This document shows, in pieces, positions 18,065-26,640 of a DNA stretch of 64,000 nt (its first letter is position 1; each line of letters opens with the position of its first letter). The notes under the pieces were generated by a model. That model was not told the origin of the DNA, did not search any database, and saw nothing but the letters and a program-made list of their open reading frames with translations. The translations under genes and the position numbers were made by a program. The DNA comes from Maioricimonas rarisocia. GTDB lineage: Bacteria > Planctomycetota > Planctomycetia > Planctomycetales > Planctomycetaceae. Location: positions 6,440,001 to 6,504,000 of the forward strand of contig NZ_CP036275.1 of NCBI RefSeq assembly GCF_007747795.1, written 5' to 3'.

Positions 18065-19351
18065 TTACGTTTCGCTCACGTCGTAGCACATCAGCCTGTC
18101 CTGCTCGCGAAGGTACATCTTGCCGTCGACGACCACCGGGTGCGACCAGCTCTTCCCTTCCTGGTAGACCGGCTTGAACATGCCGTCGAGCTTGAAGCCT
18201 TCCGGCGTCGCTTCAATCAAAGCGATGAATCCGTCCTGGTAGCGGAAGATGATGTGTCCGTCGACATAGGTGATCGCGGCCGAACCGTGATTGAATTCAC
18301 GGGACTGCTCGAACCAGGTCACGTCGCCCGACTTCATCTCCACGCAGATCGGGAAGCCTTTGTTGTGCTGGTGGCCGGCGTAAACATGATCGCCGACGAG
18401 GATCATGCCGCCGTGATGATTCTGGAACGTCTTCGAGCCGAGGAAGTACTGCTCTTCGGCTTTGACGCCATTGCCATCGCGGCTGAGCTTCAGCAGGCAG
18501 GAACCCGTCCCGTAGCCGGTCGACGCGAACACGTAGTCGCCTTCGATGATCGGCGTCGGAATGTTCGCGGTGCCGTTGGCAACGCGGTTGTACCCCCACA
18601 GAAACTTGCCATCCTCGGCACGCACACCGATGACGCCACGCCCGACGAGCTGGACGTACTGCTTCACGCCGGCCCCTTCGGAGATCACGATCGAGGAGTA
18701 GGCGGCACCGTCCTTGCCGTTCTCGCCGATCTGCGGCACAGCCGACGCCCAGACTTCGTCGCCGGTCATCTTGTTGAGGGCGACAATCATGGCATCCGGA
18801 CCGCCGGGGGTGCAGAGGACCCAGTTTCCATCGACCAGCGGTGATTCAGAAAAGCCCCAGCCGGACATCATCTTGCCGTTCCAGTCGTCGAAGCTGCGGG
18901 TCCAGACGACTTCACCGTCGGCCGTCCTCAGGCAGCTGATCTGACCGTTCGAAGTCACCACATACAGTCGGTCGCCATCGACGGTCGGAGTGCAGCGGGA
19001 CCCTTCGTAACCGTGCTTGGGGGCCTTGTCGGTCAGCTTGCGGCGCCACTGAAGCTCGCCGGTCGCAGCGTCGGCACAGACGACCGACTGACTGCTGCGG
19101 TCGTTGCCGGTGGTAAACAGCTTGCCATCGACAACTGAGACGCTGGCGTAGCCCTGGCCCATGCCGTCGACCATCCAGAGCAGTTCGGGCTTCTGACGTC
19201 GCCAGTCCGCATTGAAGTTGCTATCGGCCGCAATCCCGTCGCGGTTCGGTCCGCGCCATTGCGGCCAGTCGGAAGCCGAAACGGACGTCCCGGTCAGGAG
19301 CACGCCGGCGCAGGCCGCCAGCATCAACGCGAAGACACATCGCAGGGGCAT
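18065..19351 (-). CDS. Secreted PQQ-like beta-propeller protein
   Basis: 428 residues. The ATG at 19351 has AAGGA eight bases upstream and opens a signal peptide (about 1-26, Ser-Ala-Ser end). The mature protein begins with the planctomycete signature DWPQWRGPNRDG and continues as a PQQ-type eight-bladed propeller, with blade repeats such as VVCADAATGELQWRRK, LRTADGEVVWTRSF and GVRAEDGKFLWGYN. Such proteins bind PQQ in alcohol dehydrogenases or act as scaffolds (BamB); dehydrogenase partners are not seen here, so a function is not assigned. It is a single gene with its own terminator. Confidence 0.85.
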   Translation of the reverse strand: MPLRCVFALMLAACAGVLLTGTSVSASDWPQWRGPNRDGIAADSNFNADWRRQKPELLWMVDGMGQGYASVSVVDGKLFTTGNDRSSQSVVCADAATGELQWRRKLTDKAPKHGYEGSRCTPTVDGDRLYVVTSNGQISCLRTADGEVVWTRSFDDWNGKMMSGWGFSESPLVDGNWVLCTPGGPDAMIVALNKMTGDEVWASAVPQIGENGKDGAAYSSIVISEGAGVKQYVQLVGRGVIGVRAEDGKFLWGYNRVANGTANIPTPIIEGDYVFASTGYGTGSCLLKLSRDGNGVKAEEQYFLGSKTFQNHHGGMILVGDHVYAGHQHNKGFPICVEMKSGDVTWFEQSREFNHGSAAITYVDGHIIFRYQDGFIALIEATPEGFKLDGMFKPVYQEGKSWSHPVVVDGKMYLREQDRLMCYDVSET

Positions 19352-19734
19352 TGGGGAATCCTTCAGTGACAAGGGTGGGGACTTCTGGGCGCGTACGGGG
19401 ATGGTGGGCGGGGCAGAGCGGCCCTTCTCCGATCGTAGTGCGCGTATGGTCTGCCGGTCGGTGGAACTCGGTGCAGGCTCCGCCACAGGAGTGGCCGGAG
19501 ACATGTACGTGGTCTGCCTCGGAGTGGCCCCCGGGGCAGGGGATTCACATTGTAAACGGAGGGTGCTCCCTGTGACCAGAAAGAGCAGAGGTTTCCGTTC
19601 TGTCTGCTTCCGCTCTCCCGCACCCGCCTGTACCGCGGTAAGATGAGGAATCCGGTCTGCCGCGGCCGAATGGCCCGATTCGTCCGGGAGCGCCGCCGGT
19701 AAACTGAAAGAACGAGTAGACTCCGCGCCCCGTC

Positions 19735-22557
19735 ATGACACCCGACCAGAGAGTCGATGCGATGCTGCGCCGCGACACCCGATACTTCGCCATCCTGCTG
19801 CTTGCTGGCCTGATGGTGCCAACCGGCCTGCCACGGCAGTTGCAGGCGGACGATAATCCCGCACCGCCGCCCATCATAACGCCGGCCACACCGCCGACAT
19901 CGCCGCAACCGAACCCGCCAGCCCCGTCAGAACGGGACAAAGCGCTGGCGTCGCTGGAGGAGATCAAGTCCGAAGTCGAGCGTGTTGCACCGGGACAATC
20001 TCTGCAGGATGAATCACTCGCCGTCGTGGCCGTGGTTGAGCAGTCTCACATTGGCTCGACGAATTACTATACCGCCGACGGGGTCAAGTACTTCGCCACG
20101 CGTGTGACGCTGGTCAACCGGACCGATGAGACCCTTACCATTCCGAAGTCGTCGTTCGAACTGACGGCTGACCAGCAGACCTTCACACTGGAACAGAGCG
20201 CGAAGTCGATCCGGCAGATGCCGCTGCAGGTCGGCAACCGGACTGAACCGGCCAATCGACTGCAGCCGCAGACAGACGTCGAGGTCCCTGGCGGCGAGCA
20301 GGTGTCGACCTGGCTGATGTTTGCCGGCCTTGAGAAGGGACCGCATGTTCCGCAGCTCACGCTTCGCTTCGATGCGAAGGGGAAGACGCAGACCGTCGAC
20401 CTGACCCTGTTTCATCGCGGGCTGCTGAAGCTGGATGTGCAGAAGATCGGCCCGCGCGGCGCACTGGGATTGATCACGATCGGCGGATTGCTCGACTCCG
20501 TCAGTGCCGCCCACCTGACCGACGCTCTCGACCAACTGGCGATCGATGGCGTGGCCCGGTGCGTGATTCGCTGGTCGGACGATGCGAGTCCGGTCACGTC
20601 ACTGATCATGAACTGGCTGGTCACTTCGCGAATCGACCAGCGTCGGCAGAATCGCCGCAACAGCGAACTGCCGCGGATTACCGAATCGATCCGCGACATG
20701 CGACTGGCCACCGTTCCCAGGCAAAGCCACGTGACGCATTACTCGGACGCCAGTGCAATTCCCGTGTACAGCGACGATGCCGACGCGGTCGGAGATGCAC
20801 TCCGCTCTGCCTTCGAGGTGCTGCCCCCCGAAGACATCCTGCGGGAGATCGAACAGGGGCACCGGCTTTCACGGGCAGCGGCCCTGCAGTTTGGTGGTCG
20901 ACAGCTGCGTCCGCGCGACGTCGAAACGGTCCTTGACTGCACGGACGATGAAGACGAGCTGATCCGCACAGCCGCCATCGACGCCCTGCAGCACTTTGCC
21001 GACGATGCGGCCGTCGCGCGGCTGGTGGACCTCGTTCGCCAGGGAGAGGAAACAACCAGCGAGCGGGCCCTCAGCAGCCTGGCCGCCTCGCGTTTTCCCG
21101 CCGCTCACAATGCCGTCGTCGCACTGCTCGAGCGGGGCATTCCCATGTCCCGCAAATCGCTCATTCTCGTCCTGGCCCGCCGTCCCCGTCCACAGTGGAC
21201 CGAGGAGTTCGTTGACGCGGCCAGCGACGACGACCCGGAAGTCCGTCTGGCGGCACTGCGTGCGCTGGAACGGATTGGCCATCCCCGCCGTCCGGAACTG
21301 CTTTCCGAGGCGCTTAAGTCCGATCACGAACCACTCCGCAAAGAGGCGTTCCGCCAGCTGGTGCAACTCGCCGACCCCGACCGGGAGGCTCTCGCTGTCA
21401 ACTACGCGCTCGAACGCCTGAAGACAGAGCCCCCCGATGGCTACATGACAACACTTCTGACACGGACTCGCGATGCCCGTGCTGCACCGCTGCTGATCGA
21501 ACACCTCAAGCAGAAGAAACCATCGAACCCGCAGAATATCGTGCGACTGCTGGCTCAGATCGGCGGTCCCGATGTCGATGCCGAGCTCGCAGAGCACTAC
21601 CCGAAGGTCTCCGAACACGTTCAGGCCACGATTCTCGAAGTGCTCAGCCAGCTTCATTCGCCACTTGTCCGCAATCTGGCTGCCGACGCCCTGCTCTCAA
21701 AGCAGAGTTCGCTCGTCAACTCGGCAGCGAACGCCATGCTGACCGACGGAAGTGACGACGCGGTCAAGGTTCTGGCGACCGCGCTTGCTGCGACCGACCG
21801 CAACAACAACTGGTCCTACATCTGCAATGCGCTTTCGAACATCGGAACTCCCGCCGCCCGGGCTGTACTCCGCCAGGCCCGCAAGACTTCCGACGAGAAT
21901 CTGCAACGCATCGTCGTCCAGGCCCTGCGGAACCTGAGTGCACGCTCGACGGGTGGCCAGCTGATGCGACAGGCTCAGGCGTCGATGCGACAGGACAAGT
22001 GGAAGGATGCCGAAGAACAGTACTCGGTCGCCCTCGAACTCGACCCCGATCTGCTGGAAGCCTGGCAGGGGCGAGGCAATGCCCGACTGAAACTCGAACG
22101 CTTCAAGGAGGCGGCCGAAGACTTTCAGCAGGTGCTGGAAATCGATCCCGACGACGGCGAGGCCATTACCGGACTCGGCGTCGCGCTGGCCGTCCAGGGG
22201 GACCACGAAAAGGCAGTGAAGCTGGTCACGGAGAAGGCAGACAAGTTCGAAAAGGACGTGATCTTTGCCTATAACACCGCCTGCGTGTACGGCCGGGCCG
22301 CCGAAAGTCTCGCCAAGACCGCCGAGTCCGATGAACGGGACGAGCAGATCGAGGCGTATCGCGAGGCGGCGATCGCGGCACTCGAGAAGTCGATTGAACT
22401 CGGCTTCGCCGACGAGAAGCTGATGAAGTCGGACCCGGACCTCAATTCGCTGCGCGACACTGACGGTTTCAAAACGCTGATGCACCGGCTCAACGGACCG
22501 GCTGCCGAGGAGCCTGCCCCGGAACCGGAAACGGACGGAGAATCAGACACGTTCTGA
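19735..22557 (+). CDS. Secreted HEAT-repeat and TPR protein
   Basis: 940 residues. A signal peptide spans about 10-37 and is followed by a Pro-rich stretch. Residues about 50-360 form an uncharacterised domain that includes a part resembling ClpP-like or STAS-like alternating strands. HEAT repeats follow at about 375-720 (for example DDEDELIRTAAIDALQHFADDAAVARLVDLV), then TPRs at about 740-840 (WKDAEEQYSVALELDPDLLEAWQGRGNARL). It probably acts as a scaffold on the outer face of the membrane. The ATG at 19762 is an equally good start. It lies 55 bases before mnmE on the same strand, perhaps co-transcribed. Confidence 0.75.
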   Translation: MTPDQRVDAMLRRDTRYFAILLLAGLMVPTGLPRQLQADDNPAPPPIITPATPPTSPQPNPPAPSERDKALASLEEIKSEVERVAPGQSLQDESLAVVAVVEQSHIGSTNYYTADGVKYFATRVTLVNRTDETLTIPKSSFELTADQQTFTLEQSAKSIRQMPLQVGNRTEPANRLQPQTDVEVPGGEQVSTWLMFAGLEKGPHVPQLTLRFDAKGKTQTVDLTLFHRGLLKLDVQKIGPRGALGLITIGGLLDSVSAAHLTDALDQLAIDGVARCVIRWSDDASPVTSLIMNWLVTSRIDQRRQNRRNSELPRITESIRDMRLATVPRQSHVTHYSDASAIPVYSDDADAVGDALRSAFEVLPPEDILREIEQGHRLSRAAALQFGGRQLRPRDVETVLDCTDDEDELIRTAAIDALQHFADDAAVARLVDLVRQGEETTSERALSSLAASRFPAAHNAVVALLERGIPMSRKSLILVLARRPRPQWTEEFVDAASDDDPEVRLAALRALERIGHPRRPELLSEALKSDHEPLRKEAFRQLVQLADPDREALAVNYALERLKTEPPDGYMTTLLTRTRDARAAPLLIEHLKQKKPSNPQNIVRLLAQIGGPDVDAELAEHYPKVSEHVQATILEVLSQLHSPLVRNLAADALLSKQSSLVNSAANAMLTDGSDDAVKVLATALAATDRNNNWSYICNALSNIGTPAARAVLRQARKTSDENLQRIVVQALRNLSARSTGGQLMRQAQASMRQDKWKDAEEQYSVALELDPDLLEAWQGRGNARLKLERFKEAAEDFQQVLEIDPDDGEAITGLGVALAVQGDHEKAVKLVTEKADKFEKDVIFAYNTACVYGRAAESLAKTAESDERDEQIEAYREAAIAALEKSIELGFADEKLMKSDPDLNSLRDTDGFKTLMHRLNGPAAEEPAPEPETDGESDTF

Positions 22558-22612
22558 TCCCGCGTGGGGAACCGTTGCTGCCAGCGACCGAATTCGACTG
22601 CCTGACTGCTCC

Positions 22613-23986
22613 ATGGACTTTCATCCCGACGACACCATCGCCGCGATCGCCTCGGCTCCCGGTCCGGGCTGGAATGGCATCATTCGGGTCAGCGGTCCTC
22701 TTGTACGGGATGTCGTGCAGGAGGTCTTCACGGCCACCGATCCGTCGGACTGGTCGCAGCGGAAGCAGCCGTGGCGTCACCCGGGACAGATCCGCCTTTC
22801 CGGCATTCCGACACCACTGCAGGCGGCCGTCTGCCTGTGGCCCGGGCCGCGAAGCTACACCGGTGAACCGATGGCGGAGATCCATACGATCAGCTCTCCG
22901 CCGCTGCTCGATGCCTGCCTGGACGACCTGTTCGCTGCCGGTGCGCGACCGGCGCAACGGGGCGAGTTTACGTTGCGGTCGTTTCTGAACGGGCGGATCG
23001 ATCTGCTTCAGGCCGAAGCGGTCCTGGCCGTCATCGATGCCCCCGACCAGCAGCACCTCGAGACCGCCTTGTCACAACTGGCCGGCGGCATCTCCCGTCG
23101 CATTGCCGAACTGCGTGAAGAGATGCTCATCGATCTGGCCGACCTCGAAGCGGGGCTGGACTTTGTCGAAGAAGACATCGACTTCGTCGACCGGAGCGAA
23201 ATGGTCGGTCGCCTCCGCCACGCACGGGAGCTGCTCGAGCGACTGCTCCGCGACGCAAACGATCGGATGCAGTCGACCGGCACCCGCCGCATCGTTCTGG
23301 CCGGTCTCCCCAATGCGGGCAAGAGCACACTGTTCAACGTCCTCGTCGCCGAGCAGCGTGCCCTCGTCTCGGACCAGGCGGGAACGACCCGCGACTTTGT
23401 GACGGCGGCCGCAACGTGGCAGGGACAACCGATCGAACTGATCGACACCGCTGGGTGGGAAGATGCGGACCATCCGATCCTGCAGACTGCTGTGCGACAC
23501 GGGACCGATCAGGTGGCTCGGGCGGATCTCGTGCTGTGGTGCACCGCGTGCGGCCAGTCGGAGGACGTCCGCGGTTTCGACGCCATACGCCTGGCGCATG
23601 TGCGTCAGCAGGGACGCCCCATTGCCCACGTCGCGACGAAGGCGGATCTCTCCGCTCCGGAAGACTTCGAACCGGACGTCTGCGTGAGCACTGTCGACGG
23701 CCGTGGGATCGACGATCTGGTCGCGCTTGCCTGTGATCGACTGCGGGAAGACGACTCGGGAAGCGGCGAACTGCTGGGGGCGACTGCCGCCCGTTGTCAG
23801 GAGAGCCTGCGGCAGGCGGTTGCCGGTCTGTCGGCTGCGGAAGAACTGGCTGTCGCCGCGGCCGGGGACGAGCTGATCTCGATGGAACTCCGCAGCGCCC
23901 TGAACGGGCTCGGACAGATCGCCGGCGAGGTCTACACCGACGACATCCTCGACCGCATTTTCAGCCGCTTCTGCATCGGCAAGTGA
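22613..23986 (+). CDS. mnmE: tRNA modification GTPase MnmE (TrmE)
   Basis: Together with MnmG it makes the (carboxymethyl)aminomethyl group on wobble uridine 34 of certain tRNAs. 457 residues. The N-terminal folate-binding domain opens with DTIAAIASAPG and GIIRVSG, the G domain (about 215-370) has GLPNAGKSTLFN, the G2 loop DQAGTTRD, DTAGWED and ATKADL, and the protein ends in FCIGK, the C-terminal Cys-motif typical of the family. It is followed 14 bases later by the RNase HII-like gene, so they probably share a transcript. mnmG is not next to it. Confidence 0.95.
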   Translation: MDFHPDDTIAAIASAPGPGWNGIIRVSGPLVRDVVQEVFTATDPSDWSQRKQPWRHPGQIRLSGIPTPLQAAVCLWPGPRSYTGEPMAEIHTISSPPLLDACLDDLFAAGARPAQRGEFTLRSFLNGRIDLLQAEAVLAVIDAPDQQHLETALSQLAGGISRRIAELREEMLIDLADLEAGLDFVEEDIDFVDRSEMVGRLRHARELLERLLRDANDRMQSTGTRRIVLAGLPNAGKSTLFNVLVAEQRALVSDQAGTTRDFVTAAATWQGQPIELIDTAGWEDADHPILQTAVRHGTDQVARADLVLWCTACGQSEDVRGFDAIRLAHVRQQGRPIAHVATKADLSAPEDFEPDVCVSTVDGRGIDDLVALACDRLREDDSGSGELLGATAARCQESLRQAVAGLSAAEELAVAAAGDELISMELRSALNGLGQIAGEVYTDDILDRIFSRFCIGK

Positions 23987-24000
23987 CCGGGAGACCACGG

Positions 24001-24945
24001 ATGGGACTGGTGTGCGGGATGGACGAGGCCGGCTATGGCCCGAACCTCGGTCCGCTGGTGATCGTCGTTAGCTGCTGGGAAGTCCCCGACGGCGAGACAC
24101 CCTTCGACTTCTGGACGGCCCTCGAGGATGTGATCACTCAGGCCCCGACGCGCGGGGACCAGCGGCTGCACGTTGCCGATTCGAAACAGGTTCACAATTC
24201 GCAGAAGGGGCTGGAACGTCTCGAACGATCAGTGCTGAGCCTGCTCGGTCCGCTGGACGCGCCGCGTACCGGCCTCAACGACCTGTGCCGTGCTGTCTGC
24301 TGCGAAAACGGATCGGAATCTCCGCTTCCCCCGTGGTGCAGCGAAGACGTGCGGCTACCTCATGCCTGCGCGATGGATCTGATCGAGACGCTGGCAGGGA
24401 CTGTGCAGACTTCCACGTCACAGGCGGGTGTCAGGCTGCAGGGAGTCTTCGCCGAAGTTGTGCATCCGGCGACGTTCAACGGACTGCTCGACCGGCACGG
24501 CAGCAAAGGAATCGTCCTCTCGACCCTCAGCCTGCAGCTGCTGGCACGCGCCTGGTCGACTCTGGGACGCAGGCCGGCAGAAGTTGTCGCCGACAAGCAT
24601 GGCGGCCGGGATCGTTACGCCGATCTGCTGTGCGACGCGTTCGACGGACAATTGCCGATGATCGTCGACGAATCACGACACCGCAGCCGGTACCGCGTGG
24701 CCGGGTGTGACGTCACCTTCACGATGAAGGCGGAGTCGCACTTTCCCGTCGCCGTCGCCTCCATGGTGGCGAAGTATCTCCGCGAGCTGGAGATGGAGCG
24801 GTTCAACCGCTTCTGGCGGCAGTTTCTGCCGGACGTGCGCCCGACCAAGGGTTACCCGGTCGATGCCCGGCGGTTTCTGCAGGAGATCGCCCCGACGCAG
24901 CGGGAACTGGAGATCGCGGAAACGATTCTCTGGCGCCGCCGCTGA
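24001..24945 (+). CDS. RNase HII-like protein
   Basis: 314 residues, larger than the usual 200-260 of RNase HII, which cuts RNA in RNA/DNA hybrids. Seen are GMDEAGYGPNLGPLVI with the acidic pair Asp8-Glu9 (family form GxDEAGRGP), VADSKQV, VVADKHGG, the late KAESHFPVAVASMVAKYLREL, and KGYPVD, all in the RNase HII order. The Arg of GRG is replaced by Tyr and inserts are present, so this is a divergent member, perhaps with another substrate. The start ATG has GGGAG upstream. It lies immediately downstream of mnmE. Confidence 0.7.
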   Translation: MGLVCGMDEAGYGPNLGPLVIVVSCWEVPDGETPFDFWTALEDVITQAPTRGDQRLHVADSKQVHNSQKGLERLERSVLSLLGPLDAPRTGLNDLCRAVCCENGSESPLPPWCSEDVRLPHACAMDLIETLAGTVQTSTSQAGVRLQGVFAEVVHPATFNGLLDRHGSKGIVLSTLSLQLLARAWSTLGRRPAEVVADKHGGRDRYADLLCDAFDGQLPMIVDESRHRSRYRVAGCDVTFTMKAESHFPVAVASMVAKYLRELEMERFNRFWRQFLPDVRPTKGYPVDARRFLQEIAPTQRELEIAETILWRRR

Positions 24946-24959
24946 GTCCCAGACAGGAC

Positions 24960-25712
24960 CTACAGCAGCGAGTCGAGCAGCATCCGCATCTTCCGCATTT
25001 CGAGCGGTCGGGTTTCGAGATCGGTCCGCTCGGGAATGAAGTCGACCGAGAAGGCCCGGTTGTAGTTGTGGCGGGCGAGCTGGCTGATCAGTTTGCTGTA
25101 GTCGATCGAGCCGAGCCCCACCTGAACCTGCAGGTCGTTTTCGGTCGAGTCCCGCAGATGCACGTGGAAGCAGTGGGGATAGACCATGTCGAAGCTGCGT
25201 TCGCCCAGCGGAGAGGCGAGGTAGTAGCTGGGATCGAAGGTCAGTCCGAGCCCCGAGACGGCCTGGCAGAGTTCGATGGCGGTGTGCGGATCTTCGGTCA
25301 GGCGACCGGTTTCCGTCTTCAGGGAGATGCGGACCCCTTCGCCGCTCCCCAGTTTGACGCAGGTGCGAAGCCGGTCGATCTCGGTATTGAAGGGCGTTCC
25401 CAGCGGTGCCGAGCGGAGGGTGACCTGCGTAATCCGCAGCAGTTTGGCCGCTTTGCAGATGCCTTCGAGGAGATCCTCGTCAATCTCCGTATCGCAACAG
25501 AACGCGACCGGCGTGATGCGGGTCATTTCCCGGTACTGCGAGACGAAGCCATCGGGATCGCGACCGACGTCTTCCGGCGAGAGATGCTTGCCGGTTCCTT
25601 CGAGCCAGATCTCCAGCTTGTCGTACTCGAGGTCCGTAATCTGGCTACAGGCCTGATCAAACGGCAGGTCGTAGAAACAGCGCGTGGAAGCCGCAACGAA
25701 CACGCTTATCAC
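24960..25712 (-). CDS. Sugar phosphate isomerase/epimerase-like TIM-barrel protein
   Basis: 250 residues, cytoplasmic. The layout fits the xylose isomerase-like barrel: KLEIWLEG on an early strand, ISLKTETGRLTEDP, LGLTFDPSYYLAS, FHVHLRDS near residue 185 and VDFIPE near the end, which give metal-type Glu, Asp and His ligands. The substrate is unknown. Start is GTG at 25712 or the GTG three codons on, both served by the same GGAG. It converges with the RNase HII-like gene with 14 bases between stops. Confidence 0.75.
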   Translation of the reverse strand: MISVFVAASTRCFYDLPFDQACSQITDLEYDKLEIWLEGTGKHLSPEDVGRDPDGFVSQYREMTRITPVAFCCDTEIDEDLLEGICKAAKLLRITQVTLRSAPLGTPFNTEIDRLRTCVKLGSGEGVRISLKTETGRLTEDPHTAIELCQAVSGLGLTFDPSYYLASPLGERSFDMVYPHCFHVHLRDSTENDLQVQVGLGSIDYSKLISQLARHNYNRAFSVDFIPERTDLETRPLEMRKMRMLLDSLL

Positions 25713-25813
25713 TCCATTGCACAGCGGGAGAGCCGGACGGTCGCGCGAACCATGTCCGTGCTCGGAATCCCATCCTTCAATCTACAGCAACCCGGTAATC
25801 TATTCCGATATTT

Positions 25814-25844
25814 CAAGTGCTGCAAGACCGACGGATTGCACTTG
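25814..25844. promoter_or_regulatory. Inverted repeat upstream of the isomerase-like gene
   Basis: Arms CAAGTGC and GCACTTG, 17 bases apart, about 100 bases before the start at 25712 in a 316-base gap that is less GC-rich than its surroundings. It is either an operator or chance. Nothing else is recognised in this gap. Confidence 0.3.
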
Positions 25845-26028
25845 CACGACCGGTTAACGGTTTTGTGCAGAATGCTCGCGTCTGAGCGTCCCAGCAGCCG
25901 ATAAGTCATCTGAACGCCATCTGAACGGAAGCAGGCGGCCGGCGATCACACGGACGTGTCAGCAGCGATCATCGTCCCGATCCCCCGCGCTCCGGCTTCG
26001 CCTCCGATCCAGCAAGGGGAGTACATCC

Positions 26029-26550
26029 ATGCACCGACGAGTTGCGTTGAACTGGGCGGCGTGTACGCTGCTGGCGGCGGCGGCCTGCGGCTGTGGCACT
26101 GCGCCTCAAGTCGTCCGCGGCCAGTCTCCGGCACCGATTGCCGATCAGGCCGTCACTCCGGTTTCGCACACGGCCCACAGCGGCCATGCGATGAGCCCGA
26201 GTTCGTACAATCACTACGGCTGGCCTCACGAGGCAGCCGCCAATCACCTGTACCAGCAGCAGGTCTCCTTCCACAGTACGTCCGGTCACCCGGGCTACGG
26301 CGGAGCCAGCTGCCCGAGCGGTTACTGCCCGCCCGGCGGTCATCCGGGACTGGCCGGTGGCATGGGCCACTGCCCGCACGGATGCCCCCCGCATGGCTGC
26401 CATCACAAGCCGTGCCCGACTCACCACCACTCCTACTCGTACCACCGCCCGCGGGATCTCGTCTACCCGCCGCCGGCCGTGCCGGGTGGATCCGTCGTGT
26501 ATCCCTACTACACGCACAAGGGTCCCAGCGACTTCTTCCGTGCCGAGTAG
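26029..26550 (+). CDS. Small Cys/His/Gly-rich lipoprotein, possibly metal-binding
   Basis: 173 residues. The ATG follows AGGGGAG. The N-terminus is a lipoprotein-like signal with a Cys cluster (ACGCG near residues 19-23). The mature part is rich in Gly, Pro, His, Tyr and Cys and holds repeated Cys-Pro and His clusters at about residues 85-140, for example CPHGCPPHGCHHKPC, a pattern that could bind Cu, Zn or Ni. No known domain. A terminator follows 29 bases after the stop. Confidence 0.75.
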   Translation: MHRRVALNWAACTLLAAAACGCGTAPQVVRGQSPAPIADQAVTPVSHTAHSGHAMSPSSYNHYGWPHEAAANHLYQQQVSFHSTSGHPGYGGASCPSGYCPPGGHPGLAGGMGHCPHGCPPHGCHHKPCPTHHHSYSYHRPRDLVYPPPAVPGGSVVYPYYTHKGPSDFFRAE

Positions 26551-26578
26551 TGCACGACCTGATCATCCAGAACGACAA

Positions 26579-26621
26579 CAGCCCGCGGGAGGTTCTGCCT
26601 CCGGCGGGCTGCGTTCGTTTT
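26579..26621 (+). terminator. Intrinsic terminator after the Cys/His-rich lipoprotein gene
   Basis: An outer stem CAGCCCGC and GCGGGCTG and an inner GGAGG and CCTCC, followed by CGTTCGTTTT. It sits between convergent genes. Confidence 0.8.
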
Positions 26622-26640
26622 GCCGTCATTCAGCGGGCGA

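Noticed and set aside
22490-23056. 188-residue minus-strand frame over the start of mnmE
   Set aside because: Overlaps two well supported plus-strand genes and has no motif.
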